From contig JAWLBY010000010.1 of assembly GCA_041687455.1 (NCBI GenBank), positions 1 to 64,000 of the forward strand: DNA of 64,000 nucleotides, read 5' to 3'. The translations under genes were made by a program, and so were the position numbers. Shown in pieces: positions 23,671 to 34,370 of this stretch. Each line of letters opens with the position of its first letter. Positions within the stretch are counted from its first letter, which is position 1. The stretch comes from JAWLBY01 sp041687455 (GTDB lineage: Bacteria > Pseudomonadota > Gammaproteobacteria > Xanthomonadales > Xanthomonadaceae). Below the pieces are notes generated by a model. The model was not told the origin of the DNA. It saw only the letters and a program-made list of their open reading frames with translations, and did not search any database.

Positions 23671-24144
23671 TCAGCCGTGCTCGCCGCGCCGTGCCGCATC
23701 GATCGCGGCGCGGGCGGTATCCAGATCGAAGCCGCGACGGAGCAGGAATTCGGCGGCCTTGCGGCGACGGATCGGGTCGACCAGCGTATCGGGCGGGTGG
23801 CGGCGCGCCACGGTGTGGGTTGCCTCGGCCAGCCAGTCGATCGAATGCTCGTCGAGCGCGGCGTCGATTGCGGCTTCGTCGAGCCCGTGCGTGCCGAGTT
23901 CGGCGCGGATCCGCGTCGGCCCGTGGCCGGCGCCGACGCGGGTTCGGATCAGCGTGTCGGCGAAGCGCTGGTCGTCCTGCAGGCCCTTGTCTTCGAGCCG
24001 ATTCAGCGCTGCGTCGATATCAGGGGCGTCGAAGCCCCGTGCCGCGAGCTTGCGTGCAAGCTCGCGGCGTGAATGCTCGCGGCGAGCCAGCAGCCCGACG
24101 GCACGGCTCAATGCGTCGGGCGGCCGCTTGCTGCGTTCGCTCAA
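23671..24144 (-). CDS. recX: RecX regulatory protein
   Basis: The 157-residue protein starts at TTG 24144, three bases after the recA stop, with GAGG inside the recA end as ribosome site. It has the three-helix-repeat pattern of RecX: LARREHSRRELARKLAARG, LQDDQRFADTLIRTRVG, and RRRKAAEFLLRRGFD. RecX binds RecA filaments and limits their growth. The rare TTG start and tight spacing imply low, recA-coupled expression. Confidence 0.93.
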   Translation of the reverse strand: MSERSKRPPDALSRAVGLLARREHSRRELARKLAARGFDAPDIDAALNRLEDKGLQDDQRFADTLIRTRVGAGHGPTRIRAELGTHGLDEAAIDAALDEHSIDWLAEATHTVARRHPPDTLVDPIRRRKAAEFLLRRGFDLDTARAAIDAARRGEHG

Positions 24145-24147
24145 GGC

Positions 24148-25179
<1,032 letters not shown>

Positions 25180-25293
25180 CGGAGTTCCTCGGAGAATGAG
25201 TGGGCGCAGCCTCGGCGGGGCGGGTCTCAGCGGCTGAGAATCGCGCGAGGACGGTGACCGAAAATTATCCCACAGCCGGCGACGACGCCGTCG

Positions 25294-25815
25294 TCATTCG
25301 CTGACGGGCGTCGTAAGACTTTTCAGTAAGCCATTGATTGCGGCGGCGACCGTCTGTCGGCGCACCGCGTCGCGGTTGCCGTCGAAGTGGAACAGCTCGG
25401 CGTGCGGGTAATCGCCGCGACGCTTCCAGCCGATCCACACCGTCCCGACCGGCTTGTCGTCGGTGCCGCCACCGGGACCGGCGATGCCGGTCACCGCCAC
25501 CGCCAGCGTCGCACCCGAATGGATCAGTGCGCCCGACACCATCTCGATGCAGGTTTCCTCGCTGACCGCACCGTGCTCCATCAGCGTCTCCGGCCGGACC
25601 CCGAGCAGCGCCTGTTTCGCTTCGTAGCTGTACGCGGCCATGCCGCAGTCGAACCAGTCCGATGAGCCCGGGATGTCGGTGACGAGCTTGGCGATCCAGC
25701 CGCCGGTGCAGGATTCGGCCGTGACCAGCGTCTGGTGCTCGGCACGCATCACGTCGCCGAGATGTTGCACCAGCGAATGCAGCGTCGCGTCGTTCGGGGC
25801 GGTGGCGGTATCCAT
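25294..25815 (-). CDS. pncC: Nicotinamide-nucleotide amidase (CinA C-terminal domain family)
   Basis: The 173-residue protein is the stand-alone CinA-C form. Visible family motifs are TAESCTGGWIAKLVTDIPGS near 33-53, GAVSEETCIEMVSGAL, and AVTGIAGPGGGTDDKPVGTVWIG. Known PncC enzymes deamidate nicotinamide mononucleotide to nicotinate mononucleotide in the pyridine nucleotide cycle. It lies 114 bp upstream of recA on the same strand, the classical neighbourhood of cinA. Confidence 0.93.
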   Translation of the reverse strand: MDTATAPNDATLHSLVQHLGDVMRAEHQTLVTAESCTGGWIAKLVTDIPGSSDWFDCGMAAYSYEAKQALLGVRPETLMEHGAVSEETCIEMVSGALIHSGATLAVAVTGIAGPGGGTDDKPVGTVWIGWKRRGDYPHAELFHFDGNRDAVRRQTVAAAINGLLKSLTTPVSE

Positions 25816-25846
25816 CGGCGAACCGTAGCAGGTTGGCGATGGCCGA

Positions 25847-26881
25847 TCACGTTCGGCGCGACTCGCTCAGCCAGGCCTGCAGCTCGGCGGCGCTGTAGCA
25901 GCGGTCTGCGGCGGCCGTCTCGACCAGCCGCTGGACGGCGCGGTTGGCCGGCGCATCGAGCCCGTGCGCGGCGGACAGCCGGACCACGGCGCCGCACAGA
26001 TCGTCGACCTCGGTCGGTCGTCCGGCGGCGCGGTCGGCATGCATCGACAGCCGCGCTTCCGGATGGATCGTCAGCATCCGCCGTGCGAGCACGCGAAACA
26101 GTGGGTTTGGCAGCCGCAGCAGGGTCGGCAGCCATGCGGCCGGTAGCGGCGTTGCACGGGCCGGCCGGATGCCGGCCGCTCGCAGCGCCGCCAGCGCCTC
26201 GTCCTGCAGGCGGGCGAGCAGCCGCCGCCAGTCGCGATCCTCGAGCTGCTGCAGCAACGGCATGCCGCCCAGCGCATTGAGCGGGTTGTTGAGGTTGAGC
26301 AGCAGCTTGCCCCACTGCACTGCACGCATGTCGCGATGTATCGCGAGCGGCAGGCCGGCTGCGGCAAATGCGGATGACCAGCGGCTGGCGACCGGACCGG
26401 CCTCGATCGCCAGTCGACCGCTGGTGGTCTGCTGCACCGTGGTGGGCGCCGGACGCACGACATTGAACGGAACCATGCCGGCGATAACCTGGAGGTCCGG
26501 CGCGGCGGCGGCCAGTCGCGCCGGATTGTCGACGCCATTCTGGAACGACACCACCGGCGTCCCTGGCCGCAGGGCCGATTGCAGTTCGGCTCCGGCGGCG
26601 GCGGTCGCGACTCCCTTGACCGTCAGCAGCACCAGCGCCGGTGGCTCGGCATCGGACGGGCTGGTCGATGCGCTGTAGCGATCCGGCGCCAGTTCCGTGC
26701 AGCGACCGGACAGGTCGATGATGCGCAGCCCGTTGCGCCGCAGCGCATCGACCACCGGCGGACGGCCGACGAAATGCACCGGCACGCCGGACGCCGCCAG
26801 CCGCCCGCCGAGGCTCAGTCCGATGGCGCCGGCGCCGTGAACCATGATGCTGTCGCCGGCCGATGTGCGCTGTGTATCCAT
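25847..26881 (-). CDS. Ketopantoate reductase-like (ApbA/PanE family) oxidoreductase
   Basis: The 344-residue protein has the N-terminal NADP-binding glycine motif VHGAGAIGLSLGGRLAASG and the family signature QNGVDNPARLA around residue 115. The C-terminal helical domain contains the conserved lysine region QWGKLLLNLNNPLNALGG. PanE reduces 2-dehydropantoate to pantoate for coenzyme A synthesis. The N-terminal tail MDTQRTSAGD is extra. As no other pantothenate gene is nearby and the family contains other 2-keto acid reductases, I leave the symbol blank. Confidence 0.82.
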   Translation of the reverse strand: MDTQRTSAGDSIMVHGAGAIGLSLGGRLAASGVPVHFVGRPPVVDALRRNGLRIIDLSGRCTELAPDRYSASTSPSDAEPPALVLLTVKGVATAAAGAELQSALRPGTPVVSFQNGVDNPARLAAAAPDLQVIAGMVPFNVVRPAPTTVQQTTSGRLAIEAGPVASRWSSAFAAAGLPLAIHRDMRAVQWGKLLLNLNNPLNALGGMPLLQQLEDRDWRRLLARLQDEALAALRAAGIRPARATPLPAAWLPTLLRLPNPLFRVLARRMLTIHPEARLSMHADRAAGRPTEVDDLCGAVVRLSAAHGLDAPANRAVQRLVETAAADRCYSAAELQAWLSESRRT

Positions 26882-27054
26882 CGCGGTTCCTGAACAATCG
26901 TCGGCGGTCGCGGTTGCGATCGTAACCTGCGCGGTCGCGCCTACCCGCGACGTGCCGCGGCAATCGGTGTATAGAATGCGCCCAACCGGTGAATTCTGCG
27001 GCCGGGACGGGCAGGGGAAGGCGGCGCGACGCCGTCGAACGTCGAGAATCGCGA

Positions 27055-27606
27055 ATGGTGACTGGCCGGTTCAGCGCATGGGCGTCGGCAGCATCCACGC
27101 TGCTGCTCGTCTGTTCGCTGGCCGTCCATGCCGACAGCGAGCGCGAAACGACCGTTCGCGCCGCATTCCTGTTCCGGCTTGCGTTTTTCGTCGAGTGGAC
27201 GCCGGATGCATTCCCGGAACCGGCCAGTCCGCTGCGGCTGTGCATCGGCCACGGCGCATTTGCCGACGAGCTGGCGCGCACGCTGTTCGAACAGACCCGC
27301 GGTCGCACGGTGCAGGGACGTGCGCTCGATATCCACGGGCTGGCTCGCGGTGAGGCCGCCGGCGGTTGCCATATCGTCTATCTGGCCGACGGAACTGACG
27401 CGATCGCCGGTTCGGACTACAGCCTGGTGGTGGTCGAGTCGTTGCCGCAGCTCGAACACGAAGGTGCGCTGGCCCTGGTGCGCGAGCACGGCGGGAACGA
27501 AGCCCGTCTGGTCTTCTACGGTGTTCGCGACCGGCTCGAGCAGGGCCAGTTCACGGTCAGCTCGAAACTGCTGCAACTGCTGCGTTTCCATCAACCGCGA
27601 GGATGA
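27055..27606 (+). CDS. YfiR-like (DUF4154) periplasmic protein
   Basis: The 183-residue protein has a signal peptide (WASAASTLLLVCSLAVHA) and the DUF4154 pattern ETTVRAAFLFRLAFFVEW followed by LCIGHGAFADEL, GGCHIVYLAD and ARLVFYGVRDRLEQGQF. In YfiBNR the relative YfiR is a periplasmic inhibitor of the diguanylate cyclase YfiN. Here its stop overlaps the start of a histidine kinase gene (ATGA), so the sensed signal likely reaches a kinase instead. Two cysteines (ICI/LCIGHG and GGCH) could form the redox-type disulphide described for YfiR. Confidence 0.78.
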   Translation: MVTGRFSAWASAASTLLLVCSLAVHADSERETTVRAAFLFRLAFFVEWTPDAFPEPASPLRLCIGHGAFADELARTLFEQTRGRTVQGRALDIHGLARGEAAGGCHIVYLADGTDAIAGSDYSLVVVESLPQLEHEGALALVREHGGNEARLVFYGVRDRLEQGQFTVSSKLLQLLRFHQPRG

Positions 27607-29321
27607 GGCCGGTGACGCAGACCGAGACGAGCGATCCGCATTCCGGAGTCCGGGCTGCCGGCGCCGCACTGCCGGAGCGGGCGTTGCCGCTGCGGCAGGT
27701 GATCGTTCGCCGTTTTCGCCGGCTCGGTTTCCGCAACAAGCTGGTCGTACTGTCGACCGGCGTGGCGCTGATCTGCCTGCTGCTCGCCGGCGCGATCCTG
27801 ATCACCAGCGAAGTGCGGCAGTTCCGCCAGCAGATGCTGGCCCGGGCGGTCGCGCTGGCCGACGTCACCGCGGCCAACGTCGAGGCATCGCTGAGCTTCG
27901 ACGACGGGCACAGTGCGACGCAGTTGCTGGCCAATCTGGAGCCGGAGCCGGGTGTGCAGTCGGCGCGGGTGCTGGTCGCCCGCGAGGTCGGCATCGAAGT
28001 CTTCGCGGCGTTCGAGCGCGAAGGTGCCGCGGCCGCGGCGCTGCCCGAGGTCATGCAGCCGGGGCATCGTTTTCTGGCCGACCGGCTCGAGGTGCTGCGG
28101 CCGGTGCTGCAGGAGGGCTCGCCGATCGGCTTCGTGCACCTGAGCGTCGGGCTCGGCCAGCTCGATGCCACGGTGCGGCGGTTCGTCCTGACGCTGGGCG
28201 GCCTCGGAATGCTGACCGTGCTGGTGGCCTGGGCGCTGTCGAATCGGCTGCAGCGGATCATCACCCGTCCGGTCGATGAACTCGCCGATACCGCGCGCGC
28301 GATCAGTCGCGATCGCGACTACTCGGTCCGTGCCCGGGTGCTGGCCGAGGACGAACTCGGAGCGCTGACCTGCGCGTTCAATGCGATGCTCGACGAAGTG
28401 CAGGCGCATGATGCGGCGCGCGAGCGGGTCGAACTGCAGATCCGGCAATTGAATGAATCGCTCGAAGCCAAGGTCAGCGAACGGACCCGCGAGCTGGAGC
28501 TTCGCAACGACGAACTGCGTCAGGCGATCGACAGCGTGCGCGCCGCGCAATCGCAGCTCGTCGAGGCAGAGAAGATGGCCGCGCTCGGTGGCCTGGTCGC
28601 CGGAGTCGCGCACGAGATCAACACGCCGCTCGGCATGTGCGTGACGATGGTGTCGCATCTCGGCGAACAGGTGAAGACACTGCATCGCTGCTACGAGTCC
28701 GGCATCCGCCGTACCGACCTCGAATCGTTCATGGATTCCTGCGACCAGTCGGTCGCGATCATTGAATCCAATCTCAATCGGGCGGCCGAACTGGTGCGCA
28801 GTTTCAAGCTGGTCGCTGTCGATCAGAGCAGCGAGGCGCGGCGTCGTTTCCGGGTCGCCGACTATCTCGGTGAGGTGCTGCTGAGCCTGCGGCCGAAACT
28901 GAAGAAGACAACGGTCCAGGTCGAGCTCGACTGCGATCCGGCGATCGAGATCGAGAGCTACCCCGGCGTGGTCGCGCAGATCATCACCAACCTGACCGTC
29001 AATGCCCTGATCCACGCGTTCGGCGCGCATGGCGCCGCCGGCACGATCTCGATCCAGGGCCGCCGCGATGGCGATCGCTTCGAACTGCTGTTTGCCGACG
29101 ACGGTGCCGGCATGAGCGAAGATATCCGCCAGCACGTGTTCGACCCGTTCTTCACCACCAGGCGCGGTGAAGGCGGTAGCGGCCTCGGGCTGCACATCGT
29201 CTACAACCAGGTCACCCAGACGCTCGGCGGCACCATCGACTGCTACAGCGCACCAGGGCAGGGCAGCCGGTTCACGATTCGCTTCCCGGCTCGCGCCGCG
29301 ACGGTCGAGCCCGCCGGCTGA
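27603..29321 (+). CDS. CHASE8-type membrane sensor histidine kinase
   Basis: The 572-residue inner-membrane kinase has a basic cytoplasmic N-terminus and a first helix at about 46-68 (LVVLSTGVALICLLLAGAIL). A periplasmic CHASE8-like domain at 70-190 (VEASLSFDDGHSATQLL) is followed by a second helix near 198-218 and HAMP (NRLQRIITRPVDELADTARA). After a coiled coil come the phosphoacceptor GVAHEINTPLG (His near 334) and the ATPase domain with QIITNLTVNALIHA, DDGAGMSEDI and GSGLGLHIVYNQV. It is coupled to the YfiR-like gene, taking the place of YfiN. No response regulator is adjacent. Confidence 0.88.
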   Translation: MRPVTQTETSDPHSGVRAAGAALPERALPLRQVIVRRFRRLGFRNKLVVLSTGVALICLLLAGAILITSEVRQFRQQMLARAVALADVTAANVEASLSFDDGHSATQLLANLEPEPGVQSARVLVAREVGIEVFAAFEREGAAAAALPEVMQPGHRFLADRLEVLRPVLQEGSPIGFVHLSVGLGQLDATVRRFVLTLGGLGMLTVLVAWALSNRLQRIITRPVDELADTARAISRDRDYSVRARVLAEDELGALTCAFNAMLDEVQAHDAARERVELQIRQLNESLEAKVSERTRELELRNDELRQAIDSVRAAQSQLVEAEKMAALGGLVAGVAHEINTPLGMCVTMVSHLGEQVKTLHRCYESGIRRTDLESFMDSCDQSVAIIESNLNRAAELVRSFKLVAVDQSSEARRRFRVADYLGEVLLSLRPKLKKTTVQVELDCDPAIEIESYPGVVAQIITNLTVNALIHAFGAHGAAGTISIQGRRDGDRFELLFADDGAGMSEDIRQHVFDPFFTTRRGEGGSGLGLHIVYNQVTQTLGGTIDCYSAPGQGSRFTIRFPARAATVEPAG

Positions 29322-29343
29322 CGCCGGTCGAACGAGGCGGCGA

Positions 29344-30252
29344 TCAACCAGTTTCCGTCAACACCTGGCATTGCCGATCCGCCAGCGGCAGGAAGGCCTG
29401 CCATTCGGCCTCGCGCTGCGGGACTTCCGGGAAGAAGCTGAGCCGTTCGAGAAATGGCGGGAAATCGCGGGGCACTTCGCCGCTTCCGGGCAGCCACGTC
29501 GAGTACAGCCAGTGAAATGCGTCGGCCATCACCGAGTCCGGGCCGACGTGCCGGATCACCGCCACGCGGCCGCCCGGAATGGTGCGTTCGACGATGCCTT
29601 CGTCGTTGGGCGCGATCGACTGCGTGATCGATGCGCACAGCTCCATCCGGTACTCGGCGGGGTCGAGGTCGATCGGCGTGTGAAACACGTTGAATGTGCG
29701 GCTGCGTGATGGCGGCAGTCGATTGGCCCGGCGCCAGGCAATGAACCTGCGCACGGTTTCGCCGATCGTGTGCGGATCGCCCCGATGTTCCAGCGATGCC
29801 ACGGTCAGATCCGGCATGTCGATGATGCGTAGCAGCAATGCGTAGTCGGTCATGGGTGGTCGTTCCCTCTCGTTCAGTGGTCCGAAGGTGGCATGCCACT
29901 CAGGCCAGTCCGGTGCTTCGCGAAACCCCGACGGCGACTGGCCGAGCGTGCGCCGAAACGCACGAGCAAACGCCTCCGGCGTCCGATAGCCGTGGTTCAG
30001 CGCCACATCCATCACGCTTTCGCTGCGGAAGACCAGCTCGTACGACGCCCGACGCAGGCGCTGCAGTTGCACGTAGCGGCCGACGCTCATGCCGAAGGTC
30101 GCCGTGAACTGGCGCTGGAAGTGACAGGGCGAAAACGAGGCGACTGTCGCGAGCGTCTCGACGTCGAGATCGCCGTCGAGGTGAGCGTCGATGTGGCCCA
30201 GCACGCGCTGCATCCGCGCCTGATACTGCTGTTGCATGTCGCGACTGGTCAT
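29344..30252 (-). CDS. AraC-family regulator with a GyrI-like effector domain
   Basis: The 302-residue protein starts MTSRDMQQQYQARMQRVLG. Residues 15-115 hold two helix-turn-helix units (LATVASFSPCHFQRQFTATF; VMDVALNHGYRTPEAFARAF, then LGQSPSGFR). Residues 140-300 form a GyrI-like small-molecule-binding domain (DLTVASLEHRGDPHTIGETV; GGRVAVIRHVGPDSVMADAF; FFPEVPQREAEWQAFLPL). This is the Rob/SoxS-like arrangement found in regulators of drug or stress responses. It is convergent with the kinase gene and divergent from the UspA gene. Its targets are unknown. Confidence 0.88.
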   Translation of the reverse strand: MTSRDMQQQYQARMQRVLGHIDAHLDGDLDVETLATVASFSPCHFQRQFTATFGMSVGRYVQLQRLRRASYELVFRSESVMDVALNHGYRTPEAFARAFRRTLGQSPSGFREAPDWPEWHATFGPLNERERPPMTDYALLLRIIDMPDLTVASLEHRGDPHTIGETVRRFIAWRRANRLPPSRSRTFNVFHTPIDLDPAEYRMELCASITQSIAPNDEGIVERTIPGGRVAVIRHVGPDSVMADAFHWLYSTWLPGSGEVPRDFPPFLERLSFFPEVPQREAEWQAFLPLADRQCQVLTETG

Positions 30253-30503
30253 GCGGGAAGCATAGGCGCAGTCTGCCGCCAGCACCTGTCCGAAAATGCG
30301 CTGATCGCTCCTGATGGCTGTCGGTCGCATCGATCCGCCGGATCGGTGCCCGCGGCTGGTGCGTCGCCGGGGCCGGCGATGTCGGTCACCGCGACCGCCA
30401 GTGTCGGGCCGCGACGATCGAGCACGCCGGCTGAACGGATTGGAAGTCGTGCCGGAGGCCGACGAAGGAGTAGTCTTTGCGCACGGCGGCGATGCGCGGT
30501 GGC

Positions 30504-31403
30504 ATGATGCTGGACAGTATTCTGGTAGGCACCGATTTTTCACGCATGGCCGGCCATGCACTGCGCCGCGCCGGACTGCTTCCCGGCGGCCGCGACAACG
30601 CATCGACCTTGCGCATCGCCCACGTCCTCCAGCAGTCGTGGCTGCAATCGCTGCGGACTTTGCTTGACGACGGGCGTCCGGAAGTCGAGGAGCGGATCAG
30701 GCACAGCAGTACGAGCCGATTGAGCGATGTGGCCGACAGACTGCGGCGCTCTGCGACGCGTCAGGTCGAGACAGTCGTGCTGGACGGCGAACCCCCGGCG
30801 GCGCTGATTGCCGAGGCCGAGCGGGTCGGCAGCACGCTGATCGTTGTCGGTGGACAAGGGCAACACGCGCTGCGGCGGATCTTTCTCGGCTCGGTAAGCG
30901 AGCGCGTTGTGGTGCTTGCACCGGTGCCGGTGCTGGTGGTCAAGCGCCCGGCCAGGGACGAGTATCGCTGCGTGGTCGTTCCGGTCGATCCGGGCACGCC
31001 GGCAGAGGCAGCGGTGGCTGCGGCGCGGGCGATAGCTCCGCGCGCAAGGATCATCTTGCTGCACGCGTTCGAGGTGCCGTTCGAAATGCAGTTGCGACAT
31101 GCCGGCGTCGATGAAAACGACGTGTTGCACTACCGCGACCTGGCACATCAGGAAGCGCTTGCCGGACTGCTCGCGCTGCGCGAGCGGCTCGGTCCGTCCG
31201 CAGCGGATATTGCAGTCTCCGCACTGCGCGGCCCGGCGCCACATACGATCCTGGCCGCCGAAACTTCGTTGTCGCCTGAGCTGATCGTGATGCCGCGCCA
31301 TGCTTCCGGCAGGATCGAGGCATGGTTGATCGGAAGCGTCACCCAGCGCGTGCTCGAGCAGTCGCGCTGCGACATGCTGGTGTTACCCCCGCCGGCCGCC
31401 TGA
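30504..31403 (+). CDS. Tandem universal stress protein (UspA family)
   Basis: The 299-residue protein has two Usp domains. The first (3-145) starts LDSILVGTDFS and ends with GGQGQHALRRIFLGSVSERV, which fits the ATP-binding G-2x-G-9x-G(S/T) motif. The second (150-298) starts RCVVVPVDPGTPAEAAV and ends with MPRHASGRIEAWLIGSVTQRV, a weaker version of the motif. Tandem Usp proteins respond to starvation or stress by nucleotide-dependent interactions. Two adjacent ATG codons (30504, 30507) are possible starts. It is divergent from the AraC-type gene. Confidence 0.85.
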   Translation: MMLDSILVGTDFSRMAGHALRRAGLLPGGRDNASTLRIAHVLQQSWLQSLRTLLDDGRPEVEERIRHSSTSRLSDVADRLRRSATRQVETVVLDGEPPAALIAEAERVGSTLIVVGGQGQHALRRIFLGSVSERVVVLAPVPVLVVKRPARDEYRCVVVPVDPGTPAEAAVAAARAIAPRARIILLHAFEVPFEMQLRHAGVDENDVLHYRDLAHQEALAGLLALRERLGPSAADIAVSALRGPAPHTILAAETSLSPELIVMPRHASGRIEAWLIGSVTQRVLEQSRCDMLVLPPPAA

Positions 31404-31682
31404 TGTTCGTCCGCACCGATCTTTCGCGATCCCTGGTCCGGAGCTGACGCGCCCAACAAGCCCGCCTGCCGTGCCTTCGACCCGGTTCGGGAGCGCTCGG
31501 CGGCGCAAAAACGCCTAAACTTGGCGGCCCGCCCGGGCTGGCCGTGCCATCGAGGCGAAGCTGGTCGCCGACGCGTGCCGGGCGACCCTCCTGGCGGCGC
31601 GACTTCACTCCCCGCTGGCCCGGCAAACCGGCCGGCGGACGATCACAATTTCCGAACGGATCGGTTTGTTTTTGATGCCCTT

Positions 31683-34247
31683 ATGAGCTCGGCTGCAACG
31701 GAACAACATACCCCGCTGATGCGGCAGTTCTTCGCTGCCAAGTCGGACCATCCGGACATCCTGCTGTTCTTCCGGATGGGCGATTTCTACGAGCTGTTCT
31801 ACGACGACGCCCGCAAGGCGGCGCAGTTGCTCGACATCACGCTGACCCAGCGCGGCCAGTCGGCCGGGCAGCCGATTCCGATGGCCGGCGTGCCGGTGCA
31901 TGCGGTCGAGGGGTATCTGGCCCGGCTGGTGGCGCTCGGCGAGTCGGTCGCGATCTGCGAGCAGATCGGTGACCCGGCGCTGGCCAAGGGGCTGGTCGAG
32001 CGCAAGGTCGTGCGGATCGTTACGCCGGGCACCGTCACCGACGAGGCGCTGCTGCAGGAGCGCCGCGACACGCTGCTGATGGCGGTGGTGCGCGGTCGCA
32101 GCGGTTTCGGACTGGCCTGGGCCGACCTGGCTGGCGGCCGGTTCCTGGTCAACGAGGTCGGCGACGAAGACGGGCTGGTCGCCGAGCTGGCGCGGCTCGA
32201 GCCGGCCGAGCTGCTGCTGCCGGACGAGGACGGCTGGGCAGCGCCGTTGCAGTCGCGGCGCGGGGCGCGCCGACGTCCGCCGTGGCTGTTCGATGCAGAC
32301 AGCGGCAGACGTCATCTGCTGCGCTTCTTCGGCACCCGCGACCTGTCGGCGTTCGGCGTCGAAGACAAGCCGCTGGCGATCGCTGCGGCCGGAGCGCTGC
32401 TCGGCTACATCGAGGAAACACAGAAGCAGCAGTTGCCGCATCTGACCTCGCTCGCGGTCGAGTCGGCCGACGACGGCATTGCGATGAACGCCGAAACCCG
32501 GCGTCATCTGGAGCTTGAGCAGCGGATCGACGGCCGCAGTGCGCACACGCTGGTCGGCGTGCTCGATTCCAGCGTTACGCCGATGGGAGGCCGCCTGCTG
32601 CGGCGCTGGCTGCATCGGCCGCTGAAGGATCGCCGCATGCTGGCCGAGCGGCAGCATGCGGTGCAGACCTTGCTGGACGCCGGCGCGCACGACGCGCTGC
32701 GCGAGCGATTCCGGGGCCTTGGCGACGTCGAGCGGATCCTGGCGCGGATCGCATTGCGTTCGGCGCGTCCGCGCGACCTGTCCACGCTGCGCGACGCACT
32801 GGCGTCGCTGCCGGACCTGCGTGCGGCGCTGGCCGCGCTCGATTCGCCACGACTGCAGGCGCTGTCGGCGGCACTTGGCGAGCACGCGGACAGCGCCGCG
32901 CTGCTGGCATCGGCGCTGGTCGAACAGCCGCCGGTGCTGCTGCGCGACGGCGGCGTGATCGGCGACGGTTTCGACGCCGACCTGGACGAGCTGCGCCGGC
33001 TGTCGACCCATGCCGACCAGTTCCTGGTCGAGCTCGAGCGGCGCGAGCGCGACGCGACCGGCATCGCAACGCTGAAGGTCGGCTACAACCGCGTGCACGG
33101 CTACTACATCGAGCTTGGCAAGGTGCACGCCGAACGCGCCCCGGCGCATTACACGCGGCGGCAGACGCTGACCAATGCCGAGCGCTACATCACCGAAGAG
33201 CTGAAGACGTTCGAGGACAAGGTGCTGTCGGCGCGCGAACGGTCGCTGTCGCGCGAGAAGCTGCTGTGGGAGGGCTTGCTCGACGAGCTGAACCGCAGCC
33301 TCGAGCTGCTGAAGCATTGCGCGGCTGCGCTGGCCGAACTCGACGTGCTGGCGTGCTTTGCCGAGCGCGCCGAGGCACTCGACTGGGCGCGTCCGCAGTT
33401 GACCGACGAGCCCGGCATCCGGATCGAGCGCGGTCGGCATCCGGTCGTCGAGGCGGTCCGCGACGAGCCGTTCGAACCAAACGACCTGCAGCTCGATCCG
33501 GACCGGCGGATGCTGGTCATCACCGGCCCGAACATGGGCGGCAAATCGACCTACATGCGGCAGGTCGCATTGATCGTGCTGCTCGCGCACATCGGCAGCT
33601 TCGTGCCGGCGTCGTCGGCGACGATCGGCCCGATCGACCGGATCCTGACCCGGATCGGCGCCGGCGACGATCTGGCCCGCGGCCAGTCGACCTTCATGGT
33701 CGAGATGAGCGAGACCGCCTACATCCTGCACCACGCGACCGAACGCTCGCTGGTGCTGATGGACGAGATCGGACGCGGCACGTCGACCTATGACGGCCTC
33801 GCGCTGGCCAAGGCCTGTGCCTTGCAGCTCGCCGCCGCGAACCGTGCCTACACGTTGTTCGCGACCCACTACTTCGAACTGACCGCGCTCGCCGAGCCCG
33901 GCAGCGGCATCGCCAACGTGCATCTCGATGCGGTCGAACACGGCGATGCGCTGGTGTTCATGCATGCCGTCAAGGACGGTCCGGCCAACCGCAGCTTCGG
34001 GCTGCAGGTTGCGGCACTGGCGGGCCTGCCGAAGGCGGTCGTGCGCGATGCGCGGCGTTATCTCGCCGAGCTGGAGACCGCCGGTGAACGTGCACGCCAG
34101 CCGGCCGCCGCGGCGAGCCCGCAGATGTCGCTGTTCACACCGCCGCCGTCGCCGGCACTCGATGCGCTGGAACAGCTCGACCCCGACAGCATGAGTCCCC
34201 GCGACGCGCTGGATGCGATGTATCGGCTGAAGGCACTGCTCGGCTGA
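31683..34247 (+). CDS. mutS: DNA mismatch repair protein MutS
   Basis: The 854-residue protein begins MSSAATEQHTPLMRQFFAAK. The mismatch-recognition motif FYE is at 35-37 (FFRMGDFYELF). The connector, lever and clamp regions follow. The ATPase has Walker A GPNMGGKSTYMRQ near 615, the switch STFMVEMSETAYIL, and Walker B LMDEIGRGTSTYDGLA near 693, then the signature ATHYFELT. The C-terminus carries the dimer/tetramer helix-rich end. MutS binds mispairs and recruits MutL. It stands alone on the plus strand. Confidence 0.98.
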   Translation: MSSAATEQHTPLMRQFFAAKSDHPDILLFFRMGDFYELFYDDARKAAQLLDITLTQRGQSAGQPIPMAGVPVHAVEGYLARLVALGESVAICEQIGDPALAKGLVERKVVRIVTPGTVTDEALLQERRDTLLMAVVRGRSGFGLAWADLAGGRFLVNEVGDEDGLVAELARLEPAELLLPDEDGWAAPLQSRRGARRRPPWLFDADSGRRHLLRFFGTRDLSAFGVEDKPLAIAAAGALLGYIEETQKQQLPHLTSLAVESADDGIAMNAETRRHLELEQRIDGRSAHTLVGVLDSSVTPMGGRLLRRWLHRPLKDRRMLAERQHAVQTLLDAGAHDALRERFRGLGDVERILARIALRSARPRDLSTLRDALASLPDLRAALAALDSPRLQALSAALGEHADSAALLASALVEQPPVLLRDGGVIGDGFDADLDELRRLSTHADQFLVELERRERDATGIATLKVGYNRVHGYYIELGKVHAERAPAHYTRRQTLTNAERYITEELKTFEDKVLSARERSLSREKLLWEGLLDELNRSLELLKHCAAALAELDVLACFAERAEALDWARPQLTDEPGIRIERGRHPVVEAVRDEPFEPNDLQLDPDRRMLVITGPNMGGKSTYMRQVALIVLLAHIGSFVPASSATIGPIDRILTRIGAGDDLARGQSTFMVEMSETAYILHHATERSLVLMDEIGRGTSTYDGLALAKACALQLAAANRAYTLFATHYFELTALAEPGSGIANVHLDAVEHGDALVFMHAVKDGPANRSFGLQVAALAGLPKAVVRDARRYLAELETAGERARQPAAAASPQMSLFTPPPSPALDALEQLDPDSMSPRDALDAMYRLKALLG

Positions 34248-34370
34248 GGACGTCGCGATCGTCGGGCAGCGATACCTCCTGCGGGAGCGGCGGCTTGTCC
34301 CAAGGGAAAGACCGTTGCCACAGGAAAAGCACGCCATCCGCAGGGATGTCGTGCGCCGCGCCCGCCGCTC

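Noticed and set aside
27591..29195. 534-residue open frame opposite the histidine kinase
   Set aside because: Shadow of a gene with clear kinase motifs on the other strand.
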